Shown piece after piece: positions 1-11,856 of a stretch of DNA of 64,000 bases. The DNA lies in the NCBI GenBank assembly GCA_003956705.1, contig QZCP01000223.1, positions 332,364 to 396,363 of the forward strand. The letters run 5' to 3'. Source of the stretch: Brevipalpus yothersi (lineage: Eukaryota > Arthropoda > Arachnida > Trombidiformes > Tenuipalpidae). The notes beneath the pieces were generated by a model. It was not told the origin of the DNA and searched no databases. It saw only the letters and a list, made by a program, of their open reading frames with translations. The position numbers and the translations under genes were made by a program. Within the stretch, counting starts at the first letter, position 1. Each line of letters opens with the position of its first letter.

Positions 1-1000
1 TCCTTAGGGAATACTTCTTCTTGTTCTGTGTGTGCATGAAATAAAAGTTCATATGGCTATCATAACCATGATAAGCTGGCATTCTTTTTTTCAAAAGAAA
101 TGAAGGTTGTCGCATTTGTTTTTTTTCTGCTTAAAAATGCAATGTAATTCTTCCTTGGCCTGATAAAATGTTAAGAGAGAATATTTTCTTGCAATAATAT
201 GAGTTAAAAACTAGAAAATTTTGCCTATTCAGATACAAACGTTGACCATGAATCGAAAAAAAAAATCGAACATTCTAGGCATAATCTCCAATCAATTATT
301 TGAATCAAGCAAATATTCGACTATGAATATTGGCGAACTCTGGCTGAGAATTTCGGACAATATGCTGAAATATGCAGATTTCAAGATAACAAATTGAATT
401 TCTTTCGATTTTTATTTTATTTCCACGATCTATCTGAATTCTTCATTTCATCATGATTCACTCGAGAACTTTTGAACATGAAAATTGTTCACACAAATTG
501 TAATCTGATTTTCAACTCATTTGCATCACAGGCGAAGACTGTCCGGAAGAGAAGATAAAAATAAAATATTTAACTAACTCTGTAGAAATTTGAACACCCA
601 AAATGTCCAGTGAAGAATTTGACCATTTTATTCCTCTTGCCCTAGCAGATACCAGACATGAAACGACATTTTCACTCTATTTGTTGTCGGAAATAAGTAA
701 AAATAAAATGAATTATGGATATACAATTCCGGGTGTCTGGTATAAAAGTGATTCTACATTTTTCTTTCCCTCTCTTCTCCTTTCAACTCTTTACTCTCAG
801 CATATGCCACCCAATCGAATATCATCATAAAACTGAATTCATAGAAAGAGAACACACACATGTATATACATTACACACACAATATTTTCAATCTCCAACT
901 TCTACTCCCCAATATTAGCTGATAAATTACGAACATACTCTTTTAGCGTATTCAGAAAGAGAGAGAGAGAGAGAGAGAAAAACTTGTGGAGCTCTCCTCC

Positions 1001-1079
<79 letters not shown>

Positions 1080-1342
1080 AGCATCAATTCGGCGCACTTG
1101 ATAGAAAGAGAGAGGGAATATCTCTCTGAGTACGTGGGGAGGCAATGGCCATTCGGTGGGCTGCGAATTGATGATTTGTGTTTGATTTACAAAATTGGCT
1201 CAAAACTTGCTGTATACTTTTTCCACTTTATCTTCTCTCCTCCCTCTCTCCTTGTTTTTTTTCTCTCTCTTTCTCTTTCTATGTGTTTGTGTAGCACATA
1301 TGCTGCTATGTGTACTAATTTTCGAGACAATTTTTAGTATAT
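1..1342. other. 5' flank of the LGR gene, microsatellite-rich
   Basis: I see no convincing complete gene here. A splice-acceptor-like CAG near 529 is followed by a short open segment and AATAAA-like signals near 562-570, so the last exon of a gene lying left of the window is possible but unproven. A long (CT)n tract covers about 1004-1076, with a shorter (GA)n tract before it near 958-978. Reading frames through these tracts give only Ser-Leu or Glu-Arg repeats and are not genes. Confidence 0.5.
1004..1076. repeat. (CT)n microsatellite
   Basis: About 36 uninterrupted CT dinucleotides lie 0.3 kb upstream of the predicted LGR start codon. Similar shorter tracts recur through the window: 1801-1845, 2971-3014, 3549-3577, 36660-36691, 39732-39758, 40635-40668 and 43115-43144. 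Confidence 0.95.
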
Positions 1343-1800
1343 ATGTATACAATTGTGATCTGTGCCGTTATTTTTTGTGCTACATACTGGCCACTCTTAT
1401 TGTGGACCGCCGTTTTGCCGATTGTATCGGCTAGTGTTGTCGTCAACACTGGCTGCAAGAATGTATACGAATTTCCATGCTCTCGATCTGTGGATAAAAA
1501 TAATCGAACGATATGTCTACAACGTTCTCTACACTGTAATGGTAGCGAAGAGTGTCCAAACGGTGAAGATGAAGAAGATTGCCGTGAGTAGTAGTCCTTA
1601 TTGATTGACCAGGGCCTTACAGCCAAGTGATCTTAATGTCCATTTGTTTATGGATCTGTTTGTGCTCTTCAAAACAGACGTCAAACACAATCGATCTTGA
1701 CGTTCCACAGATTTCGTCTTTATCACAAGGTTTTTTCCCTTCCTCCTAGATAAAATATGTGTTAAATTGATATCGGTTATTAATCGGAAGGAAAAGTCCC

Positions 1801-1843
<43 letters not shown>

Positions 1844-2969
1844 TTCGATCTTTCTTTCACTTTCTATTTTGAGATATCACGTAAATCAGCTTTACACTTT
1901 CGTCAGATCATCAAAAGCTCAACAAGTGACAAGAGAGATGGAGATAGCAAGAGAGAACTTTAAAATCGATTTTTGAATTATATACCGATCATAATTCAAT
2001 TTTTATGGGTACGAATTGAAATGCAGTGACCAGACTAGTGTGTGGGAGTATTGCAATACTATGGATAATTTTCTCCTCTATTCATCATTCCTCTCTCCCC
2101 CCCTCTCTCTATCTATCTTTCTCTCTTTCTCTCTCTCTCATTGACTCTCTGAATTTCTCGATACTCATCAACTTCCATACGGAAGTGGTCTTGGAGAAGT
2201 TTTTAAAAAGCTTCTTCTCTCCAGAAAAACACTTGATTTACTATCAACAAGCTTCGATTTACTGTATATTACATCAACTTCAACCAGTGATGTTGCTGAA
2301 TTTAGAGTGAGGATAAGAGGAAAAGTTTCCAATGACGCTCAAGTGGTTGGTGAAGAGAGAGAGAGAGAGATATGACTCATTATTTTGGAAAAATTTTTAC
2401 GTCTTTATGAGATTGTTGTTACTGATGTCTCAAGTATACATCAACCTCTGGCTCTTGTTGACTTACTATCAGGACACCAACATCTACACTCTGCTCTCCA
2501 TCCCGAGCCTTCCATTGAAACCCATTGGCCTTCTTCTCTGTTCCGTTCCCAATCTCGATCTCGATCCTTTCCTCTGTTTCGATTACGATTTTTTCTTCTT
2601 CTTTTCCGTTTCCGTTTACGCCTTTCTCTATCATCATTTGAATCACCTCCATTGGTGGTCAAGCTATCGTCATCATCACTATCGCCACCACTGCCACTAG
2701 TCCATCCTTGTGGCCCATTTATTGATGTTGTCATAAAAAGTTCGGTTGTGGTCATTCTGGTTCCACTTCCGATTTCTCCATCATCATCTTCTTCTCCACC
2801 ACCAAAAGAACTTGCTTCTGTGCCAGATTGACTTTCTCTATCCTGAACACAAAATCAGGACATAAAACATAAGTCAAATATCTATGGGAAAACATGAGTT
2901 CTATCACATTCGGGAAAGCATGTCATGGGAACATATTATCACATCTCAGAACCCTATCAGATTACTTTT

Positions 2970-3020
<51 letters not shown>

Positions 3021-3545
3021 ACTTATTTTCTCCCTGTTACATGAAAGAGAGTGGAACATTCATGAACACTTTCGTTTCTGGGTTCAACATGCATTGATAC
3101 TCACCACCACAACATCTCTTCCTTCCTGTGACAAAGCAAGTGTGAGCGAACAGACGATCACAAGTATTGGTGTGATAATCGATTTTATCATTAGGAATAC
3201 TATTCACCCACACAATGATGGTCAAGCAGCCCGATGAGTCTCACGAGATCAAAATTGAACATCTCAGTCAACTATTGAAATTGAAAGTGTGTGCATATAT
3301 CTCACTAGGTTCAGTATCTATCCATTTGACAAACAGAACATTTCCCTTTCGACAGAAAAACACAATCTCATCTGCTTGATCACTATTTATACAGCTTCCC
3401 ATTAGTGTCAGATCCGATGATTACCTCTTCATTCTGAGCAAGAATTGATCCTCTGATTGAATATCATCATTGAGATTTTGCATGACAATGGATACTCATA
3501 GATGCTACCAAATCATCTGTAACGGTCACTCACTTCTTCCGATGA

Positions 3546-3580
<35 letters not shown>

Positions 3581-6500
3581 ATCTGATAGTTTGATGGAAA
3601 ATGATTTGATAGACAATGATGTACTATCTTGGATGCTTAGGCTGTAAGAATTTGAGAATCAATTGTGAGCAATCTTCTCATGCATCACCAATGTGACAAT
3701 TCTGTGTAAGAATAGTAATATTCAACATTGTAATGCAAATGATACGATATTCTGATTTTACTCCTATAAAACGGAGCAACAACAAAGCTATCAGCATTGT
3801 TAACCTCTCGTTCTGAAAAGAACTTCATGATATCTTTCGAAAACTGGTATGTCATGAAATATTTTCTGCCTCTCTCTCTCTCTTCAACTCTTTTCTTTCT
3901 CATTTCTTCTCATCTTCTTGCTCATTCTTCCTATTGTTGTTCTGATCTACAAATACTTACCCACAAGTAGTGTTGAGTGAAGAAGAAGAAATTCTAGACA
4001 TTCCGAGGCTTTGACCCATTTTCACTTAATCATTGGCCAGCTTGTGTATTTCCATTGCCTTACTGGAGTAAATCATCGAATAGTACTGGATCATGATTTT
4101 ATTTTCGGCATTTATTGTGTTTTTCTCGCATCTTATTCACACTGGACTGATCAATGTCTCCAAACAACGATTTCTCCGTCATTTAGCTTCACGCTTCAAC
4201 TTAATCACATCTCCTTAGACCATTGAACTCTCTATCATGTCAAATCTCTGGAATTTTCTTCTCCAGATGCTTATTCTTCCTCATCTTCTCCCTCTCTTTC
4301 ACTAACCCTGTCAAGCTCTAGGCTCACATTTTTCAGAACCCAATTTTCTAGGATCAGTTCAAATAGCCACGAACTCAGATAACGAATATCATCCTTCACC
4401 ATTTCAGCTCAAATCTTTCGTTAATTTTCACCGATTCATTGAATTAATCTTCATCAAATATTCTGGTTAATTCTGCTTGATCATTTTTAATTAATGTTTC
4501 TTCAGTGAATATAATTGTTCAAAAACTAACACAAAAGATCAAAAATTCCTATAAGATATTCTTTCAGAAGGATATACACGTTTCGAATGTAATTTCATTA
4601 GATCCAAATCAAACTTTAACCATTTTCCGTCACCATCTAAAATGATAATACTAGTTGTCCATAAATTAATAAGATTAATCAGGAATCGATATATAACGAA
4701 TTCTTGATCATTTTCGACCTCCGGGCATTCCCGGTGGTCCTCCACCGGGTGCTGGTGGCATTCCACCGGGTGGCCCTCCACTGGGCATTGGCATTCCTTG
4801 TGGCATTTGCGCCTGTGGCAAGAAGATGACAATTATTGTCAAATTTTTTTAAATATTCACTTGTAGAAAAAAATTGAGGAAACGATGAGCTTACCTGTAC
4901 TACCGCCAAACCGAAGACAAAAGTGAATAAGAGAACAATAAGAGAGAAGAACTTCATTTTTTATCGAAAATGTCACTTTCAAGTATCACGACTGTTGTTA
5001 CTCGATCAATTGACGATCTTCTGCCTTTGTATTACCGTCTTTTATACGGGAACCGTTTTTCATCTAACGAACTGTGTAAATATTTTGAGCTCTCTGATTT
5101 TGGGCGGTGATTGACTATCGAAATTGACTTGCTAGATCATCAAAATGCAATTAATTGGATGGGGTTTTTTCTGTTTTTGTTTGCCCACTAGCTCATTTAC
5201 AATTAGAGTTTTAATTGTTCTTCGATGTTGAATTGTTATTGAGTTTTTTCTTTCATGTGAGCTTAGAATTTTCGATACTTCCAAACGACAATAATCTTTC
5301 GTTCAGGCAATTTTCGCTAAACCAGCTTTGTGCGTCTGCTTTGAATTTTTCTTAAATCTATTGATGACTGCATTTCTAGCTTTGAATCGCAATTTCAATC
5401 AGTGACCATCAAATATGGCCACCAATATTATCTGTTGACCTGACAAACAATCTTTGGATTGAATTTCAGAGTCACCTATTCTCTTTTGAACAATCGGAGA
5501 TAACTGTTGAAAATTGTTGGTTCTTCTATTTTATCATTAGCAAGCTCCCCTGAACTTGCTCGGAACTTCTGTTATTTTGAAACTCACTCTTTTGCTCATA
5601 TCTCTTACCACTTCATGGCATCAGAAAAGTGTTTCTTTCAATTTTCAGATCATCGTCGAATGAATAACTTATTAACTCAGCATGAAATGTTGGGATGAGA
5701 ATAAAAATATTGATGCAATAGATTTGCAGGAAATCTTGCTAGTGAATTCTCTTCAATAAAATCTCCTCATCATTGGATTTTTTAGGGCCTCGAACCGTTG
5801 AACCAATCAAAAATTATCGAATAATTTTATAGAATCATTGTTTATGAGGTTATGGGACCTTAATGAAACATATCACTCAATCAAATCTTAGATTCAGATT
5901 GGCAAAGCTTTTTACTTCTGTTGCTTCTCGATTTGAAGAGTCGAAAAATCGTTCTCAAGGGGATATTGCAAGATTTCAATGGTTCTTGAATCGACAAATT
6001 TTCGATAGACGATTTAGAGGATATTCTATCTCTTGAAGAGGGACACTTTCCTCTCTCATGAATCGAAAATCAGATTTCAAGTTTCTTGTCGGAGGATTCT
6101 CAACCAATTGAATTTTAGTAAAAATTCTTAATTCTTTCATGAGTTTGTAGCTGATGAGGATGATTCAACGGTCTATTCATTTACTCACAAAATTTTAGAT
6201 TTCATATTCTTGTTCACCTTTTTTTTGTCAGAATTCAATCCTAATAGGATGCTCATGAGTTTCAGACGAGGCTCAAACTTTCTACCAGTCTCATTTACGA
6301 TTGTAATGACTACCATTAACACTAGCTGATCCCACCATATTAACCATGTTGGTGTCAATCTCGATCCAAAAAGCTGTACGATGTTAGAAAGTTTTTATTC
6401 CAACAATCAGCTAAAATTTTTGATAAGACCAGAGAAAAAAAAGCAACACAAGCATCTTGGCTTGCTAGAAATGTCTTTAATTGGTCACAATTCTTTTTTG

Positions 6501-9500
6501 AAAGAAAAAATTCATTCAAAATCCAAATAATTCAAAAAAGGAAAAATAATAATAAAATAGTTTTTCCAACCGAATATGTGTATCAATACATCAGCTGATT
6601 ATTAATCCTTTTTTCCCTTGCCACCACGTTCTCCTCTTCCTTTGTTTCCCTTGTTGTCCTTATCATTATCCTCTAATCCACTTTCTCGGCGGGTTCGGCC
6701 AGTTTGACCATTTTGGCCTGCAATGCCACCGGCTGGTTGATTACCGTTCTTATTATCATTCTTGTCATCCTTTTTGTCCTGAACATGGAAGAAGAGAAGG
6801 GAAATAAAAGAGTATTTCAGATTAGTATGAGCAAAATTAGTGAGAGAAAGCAATCAATTGAAAAGAAAATATACTCACTTCAGCAGCAACTAGACAGACA
6901 ACTAGGCAAACGACGAGGAAAATTGGAAGCAATTTCATGTTGATTGGTTTTACTAGAGTTTTTTGAAACTTGAAAAAAAATGTTTGAAGCTTGTAGTTAC
7001 TGTATCAACTGGATAAGATTGAATGACTAAAATGAGGCTCTGCTCTGTCTTTTTATACTCAAAAAATTTATGTGTATTCAAGCGCTTGACTGTTGGCTGT
7101 GTGTGTAAACTATCTTCTTAATGTTTCAAAACTCATCACTTTGCCAAACTTTCTCAACTCTTTTGGTTAATTATCATCTATACACTTGATGCTGCCTAAG
7201 TGTATTACGATTTGATTGAACAGTGCAGCCTTCTGTTTATACATTCGAATAGGGAAAGTCAACAAAGAATTTCCGAAATCAGCCTGCAATAATGCTTGAA
7301 AAGTTAGCTATCTGATAACGATTTACATACTATTATGTGATGTTCTTGATCACACTTGCACTATACAGCCTCTAAGTGACTTGATTGATCAATTTTTTCA
7401 GCTGATTGATTTCATTGAGTAACCTAGACTCTTTTTTACTCTCTCTTCCCTTTTTTTCTCTAAACCCTTTTATAGATGATCTACATGGGACTTTAATGGA
7501 GAAACAGAACGAATTAGCTCGAAAACTCAACTACTCAGAGCATATTCATACCAATTATTTGACCAATATCATACACGAAAATTGCAGTAAGATCATTAGA
7601 ATTCCCCATCCAAAACCTCAAATTCATTGGAATATCTATATTTTTCAGCAATTGCAGAACTTAGCCAAGGCAAGTGTGGATGTGATCTTAGCCATCCATA
7701 CAAAGTACTATGCTCTGGAAAACAATATGAGCAAATTCCGGCCAACTTATCCACTGGAATACATGTCTTGTGAGTAAGATACTTGAACTTTCTGATACTT
7801 TTCCTCACATGGACAATCTTCCCATCAGATTGAGAGGAACAAGTTGAAAATACTTGATACAATTCCAAAGGAATACTACTACTTGAAGAATACTTCTCTT
7901 CAATGATAATTGAGAATATCTACCAACGTATCATTTATTTTTCGATATTTTTTTCATTTCTTTCACAGAAATGCTACAGTTAAATTAAAGCTAATTAATC
8001 AAGGCATAAAAATAATAGAATACCTCTCATATTCCTACAAAACATGACTTCCTATACCAACTAATAATATAGTTTCTATCTTTTGTCTAGAAAGAATCAG
8101 TTTAGTGATCAATTGATACAAATTTCTCTCATATGATACTTTTTCTCTTTTTTTTCTATCATGTATGAAACAGAAATCTAGATGAAAGTCGCATCAAATT
8201 CATCGATCCACTCATCATGAATAGATACTGGAATCTGACAACCTTGTCACTCAAATACAACTTAATTAGCTCAATAAGTAATGAAACATTCAGTGAATTG
8301 GGGCGTTTGAGAAGATTGTAAGTCTTCACAATAATTTGGCTGGAAAACAGTCAAGGAGAATTGAAAATTGCATAAAACTTTTCATACTCAATTTTTCATT
8401 GATTATCATACAATTTATTTATCTATGGCAGATACTTAATTGGAAATCAAATCACTCATATTGATGAGCATGCTTTCACTCATTTATCTGAATTGGAATA
8501 TTTGTGAGTAAATTGAATCATTATGTAATCATAAGTATTCCACTGGCTTGTGCTTAATAAAATGCTTTTTTCCTTCGTTAATAATAGAGAACTTCAAAAC
8601 AACCTTTTAACTCACATTGACGCATCAAAACATTTCGATGGACTATTGAACCTCAAATCATTGTGAGTATTGAGCACAAATTCTGAGAATAGCCTGAATT
8701 ATCGAAAAATTTTTCGGAGAAAGATCAAGAATATAGGTATCCAAATCTAGAGCAATACTAATAATATCGGAATTCTTGTTCAATAGAAGAAGAGAAGAAT
8801 GTTTCAATTTGTATTTCTGCAAAACTTTTTCAGATCATCATATTTCCAGATGAATGATACATCATGGAAAAATTTATTGCTGAACATGGCGACAAAGATT
8901 GATTTGGATGCATACTTTTGGAAACACATAAAATATGTCTCTCATCACTTTGTTTTTCGTTTCTCATATTTCCACAGATACTTGAGTGACAACAAGCTGG
9001 AAAATATTGGAAAATTTACTGAACTTCCATCACTAGCTTGGATGTGTGTGAGAATTTTTTCATCTCCATTTTCATTTACGTTTTCACAATTTCAAGGTTA
9101 ATATAATGGCTTCAAACTTTCTCTCCCAATTCATTGCTCAACAGTGATCTAACTGGCAATATGCTCAACAAAATTACCGATAATTTTACGAATCTTCATG
9201 GAATCGAGACACTGTAAGCGTATATATTTATATTACAATTTCCAAGCATTACAAACTTGGAGCTTTTTCTCTCTTTCTCTCTTTTTTCACAAGATTTTCT
9301 CATTTCTTATTTTCACTTTCTCATTTTATTTGCAGTATACTTAGCCAGAATAGGATAACACAAATCTCACGAGATGCATTTAGATTCAAAATGGAATTAG
9401 TTGAACTGGATTTTTCTCTCAATTTGATTCATAAATTGGATCCACTAATCTTCCAGGGACTTTATTCGCTCCGCAAGCTGTAAGTCGTTTTCTTAACCTT

Positions 9501-11149
9501 GATTTTTTATTGAAGAAAAAAGGCGGGCAACTTTTCAATTTTCAGACATCTCATTTATTGTATTCCCATTCAGTAACATGAGCTATAATTTGGTTCAAGA
9601 TCTTCCTCGAAATATTTTCTCACCTCTGGAAAGACTGGAATCTCTTGATCTCTCTGGAATAAATATCCACAACATTCATCCTGATCATTTCTCAAAACTA
9701 TTTAATTTAAGGCATGCGTAAGTATTGGAAAAAGTTTTCTAACGAATAGATTGATGAATATGATTTAATTCTTATCCTTTTAGCTACTTTTGGAAATTCC
9801 GCTACTGTACTTATGTTCCTCATGTTCGAATCTGTCGTCCAGTAAGCGATGGATTCTCATCTCTCCAACACTTACTCTTGTATCCAATTTTGAGAATATT
9901 CATATGGATTGTTGCTGGAATAACATGTATCGGCAATTCGGTGGTGATTGCATGGCGGTCAATGGCCAAGAAAGAGCATCAAACACTCTCTCTTTTGGTG
10001 AAAAATCTAGCTCGTAAGTATTATTGTGTCCATTAATCATTCTCATCTTAATCAATGATAATCACTATTTTGCTTTACTCACTCTTTTCTCTTACCGTTT
10101 TCGCCAGTTGCTGACTTAATCATGGGTATTTATCTAGTCATTATCGGTTCTTACGATATCTCTTTTCGAGATGAATACAATAATCATGCACTCAAATGGA
10201 TGAACTCATGGCAATGTAATTTATGCGGTTTTTTGGCCACATTTTCATCTGAACTTTCCATCTTTATCGTTTTACTCATAACCATCGAAAGATATCGAAG
10301 TATAACTCTTACATGTCGATTTGTTTCCCTTCGCTACACTCCAACACTCATCAGCTTCATTTGGCTCACAGCATTTGCAGTTGCCTTATTTCCCATCATT
10401 TATTGGTCTCATCCGGATGATCCAATGTATTATTCATCAAATGGAATGTGCTTTCCACTGCATGTGGAAGATGTTTACATGTCTGGATGGCAATTTTCAG
10501 CATTCATTTTTCTTGGTCTCAATTTTCCTGTGGTCATTTTGATAATCATTTTTTATGCTCGACTTTTTTGGATAATCAAACGTGACCGAGAGCTCACAAG
10601 ACCAGCACTTTTGGGTCATGTTGAGCATGAGGATGTGATTCTTGCTTTCAGAATTTTTTGTATTGTTGCCACTGATTGTATGAGTTGGCTACCGATAGTA
10701 TTTCTCAAATTGATAGCTTTCACATCATTCCCTATTTCTCGTAAGTGTTCCCTACCATTTCGTGGGAGAATACCGAATTTTCATGATAAACATAATCTCT
10801 CTTGGTCTTTTCCCGCTCTTTAGCCAAAGTCTACGCTTGGTTTGTGGTTTTCGTTCTTCCGATCAATAGTGCATTGAATCCACTCATATATACCATCGCT
10901 GCACCAACTGAATTTCGACGTCGTTTATATAAGTATCTGCGAAGAGCTCGAAAACGTCTTATAACTGGTGTGGGAATCAAATCAGAACGATTCCTTCGAG
11001 ATCATGTGTCCTCATCCATGTCATCTCATGTCACCGGCTCCCTGGATCATACTCGATCAAGTAACTGTTCTGTAATGTCCAATAATATTCCATTGACTAC
11101 TAGTAATCTATTGGTATCATCTAGTTCAGAGAGATCTCACGATATATAG
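1343..11149 (+). CDS. Relaxin-receptor-like LGR GPCR (type C, LDLa + LRR + 7TM)
   Basis: The thirteen exons that I join are 1343-1583, 7476-7586, 7649-7769, 8174-8317, 8432-8503, 8588-8662, 8978-9043, 9145-9213, 9336-9479, 9574-9717, 9784-10013, 10108-10740 and 10824-11149, giving 791 residues. Exon 1 encodes a hydrophobic signal peptide and one LDL-receptor class A module with six cysteines ending in the GEDEEDC acidic box. Exon 3 holds an LRRNT-like cysteine cluster (CGCDL...VLCSG). Most of the next exons each carry one or two leucine-rich repeats and break at the same point in the repeat (phase 2). Exons 11-13 encode a rhodopsin-type 7TM domain with NLALAD in TM2, ERY after TM3 and NPLIY in TM7. 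One LDLa plus LRRs plus 7TM is the layout of vertebrate RXFP1/2 and arthropod Lgr3/Lgr4, which bind relaxin or insulin-like peptides at the cell surface. I cannot separate Lgr3 from Lgr4. The first intron is 5.9 kb and contains three antisense genes. Confidence 0.85.
2441..3191 (-). CDS. Small secreted charged protein nested in LGR intron 1 (gene 1)
   Basis: Two exons on the minus strand, 3105-3191 and 2441-2842, join in phase 0 at a GTGAGT donor and a TTCAG acceptor to give 162 residues. Exon 1 (29 residues) is a typical signal peptide: MIKS, then a hydrophobic core ending near LALSQ. Exon 2 is low-complexity: Gly/Ser and Asp runs, then a strongly basic Arg/Lys/Asn stretch mixed with Asp and Glu, and a short Cys-containing tail (CRCWC). 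I recognise no family. The design matches the two other nested genes. An internal GTAAGT close to the stop codon means that the C-terminus could instead be spliced. The acidic and basic blocks suggest an extracellular polyampholyte, but the function is unknown. Confidence 0.55.
4708..4957 (-). CDS. Small secreted Gly/Pro/Met-rich peptide nested in LGR intron 1 (gene 2)
   Basis: Two exons, 4895-4957 and 4708-4812 (minus strand), join in phase 0 into a 55-residue precursor. Exon 1 encodes a 21-residue signal peptide (MKFFSLIVLLF...). Exon 2 encodes only Gly, Pro, Met, Gln, Ala and Ser, built from GGPPG / PPGMPGG-type repeats, and ends in Gly-Arg-Lys. A consensus TATA box lies about 81 bp upstream of the ATG. 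A terminal Gly-Arg-Lys can be an amidation and dibasic-cleavage signal in neuropeptide-like precursors. The repeats would equally suit a structural or antimicrobial secreted peptide. No homologue is recognised. Confidence 0.7.
5038..5046 (-). promoter_or_regulatory. TATA box of nested gene 2
   Basis: TATAAAAGA on the minus strand lies 81 bp upstream of the ATG at 4957. The next bases downstream (CGG...) leave room for a 5'UTR of about 50 bases, as expected for a TATA-driven promoter. Confidence 0.6.
6602..6938 (-). CDS. Small secreted Lys/Asp/Asn/Gly-rich protein nested in LGR intron 1 (gene 3)
   Basis: Exons 6879-6938 and 6602-6778 (minus strand) join in phase 0 at GTGAGT and TTCAG, giving 78 residues. 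Exon 1 is a 20-residue signal peptide (MKLLPIFLVVCLVVCLVAAE). The mature part starts with DKKDDKNDNKNGN, contains a central TGRTRRES segment with a dibasic site and ends GGKGKKD. It has no cysteine, so it is probably disordered. A TATA box lies 111 bp upstream. The intron falls directly after the signal peptide, as in the two neighbouring nested genes, although the mature sequences do not align. The function is unknown; the composition fits a secreted polyampholyte such as a salivary or cuticular component. Confidence 0.7.
7049..7057 (-). promoter_or_regulatory. TATA box of nested gene 3
   Basis: TATAAAAAG on the minus strand lies 111 bp upstream of the ATG at 6938 and just inside the LGR intron. 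Confidence 0.55.
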
Positions 11150-11856
11150 CTGATAAGTAAAAACAGTTCAACACAATGATTATGTAAATTAGATTTTTCT
11201 CATTCTGTCCAAGAAAAAATTTCACTTCTCTCAAATTGCTGATCCTACCTCGAACTCAAACTCAAAAGATACATACATACATATAAGGACATTTGTACAA
11301 ATTTCTATCGGTGTAATTATCATTGATTTATAAACTCTACATTCTATCACTATCGTTTTGTGCTATCAGGTGAATCACTGAAGTCGGATCGGATTCAACA
11401 TCATGAATCCTAATCAATACAACTGTATTCATACGGTACTATCGAGATTTATTATTATTTTGAGGAGCGAAAAGGTATATAAGGAGAAAAGTGAACAAAG
11501 AATGAATACAAGCTTCACTTAAGGCACCTTACACCAATCTAAAAAAGAAAATATGGAATTTTATCATCGAATATAGATATTCCGACATTTCAGTCAGGAG
11601 TAAACCAAAATTTCTTGTGACCTTGAGACCTGTGAGTCACTTATAGAGAATGATTAGGGGCAATTAGGGGGACTGGAGAGATAAGGTACGAGAAAAGGTT
11701 GATAGAAAACTCTTCAAGTGTAGGCAACCATTTTGAAAACTGGTGAAATCCTGAAATAAGTTACCCAATTTGATAGAGCAACTCACACCATACAAGTCCA
11801 ATACATCTTCAGATTCAGCATTACCCTATTAACATGTTGCATTGGGCATCAACATC
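11150..11856. other. 3' flank of the LGR gene and left part of duplicated unit A
   Basis: No gene is seen. From about 11316 to 11856 the sequence is repeated downstream of UBL copy B (about 13524-14057) and, from about 11400 on, downstream of copy C (about 15996-16446). It forms the 3' flank of the minus-strand UBL genes. A shared AATAAA-type motif (minus strand) lies near 11449 and its counterparts. Confidence 0.7.

Noticed and set aside
927..1145. Reading frames across (CT)n/(GA)n tracts
   Set aside because: They encode only alternating Ser-Leu or Arg-Glu and reflect microsatellites, not genes. The same holds near 2971-3014, 32898-33240, 39494-39676 and 43884-44069.
2385..2831. 148-residue plus-strand frame
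   Set aside because: It is the complement of exon 2 of nested gene 1, which has a better splice and signal-peptide case on the minus strand.
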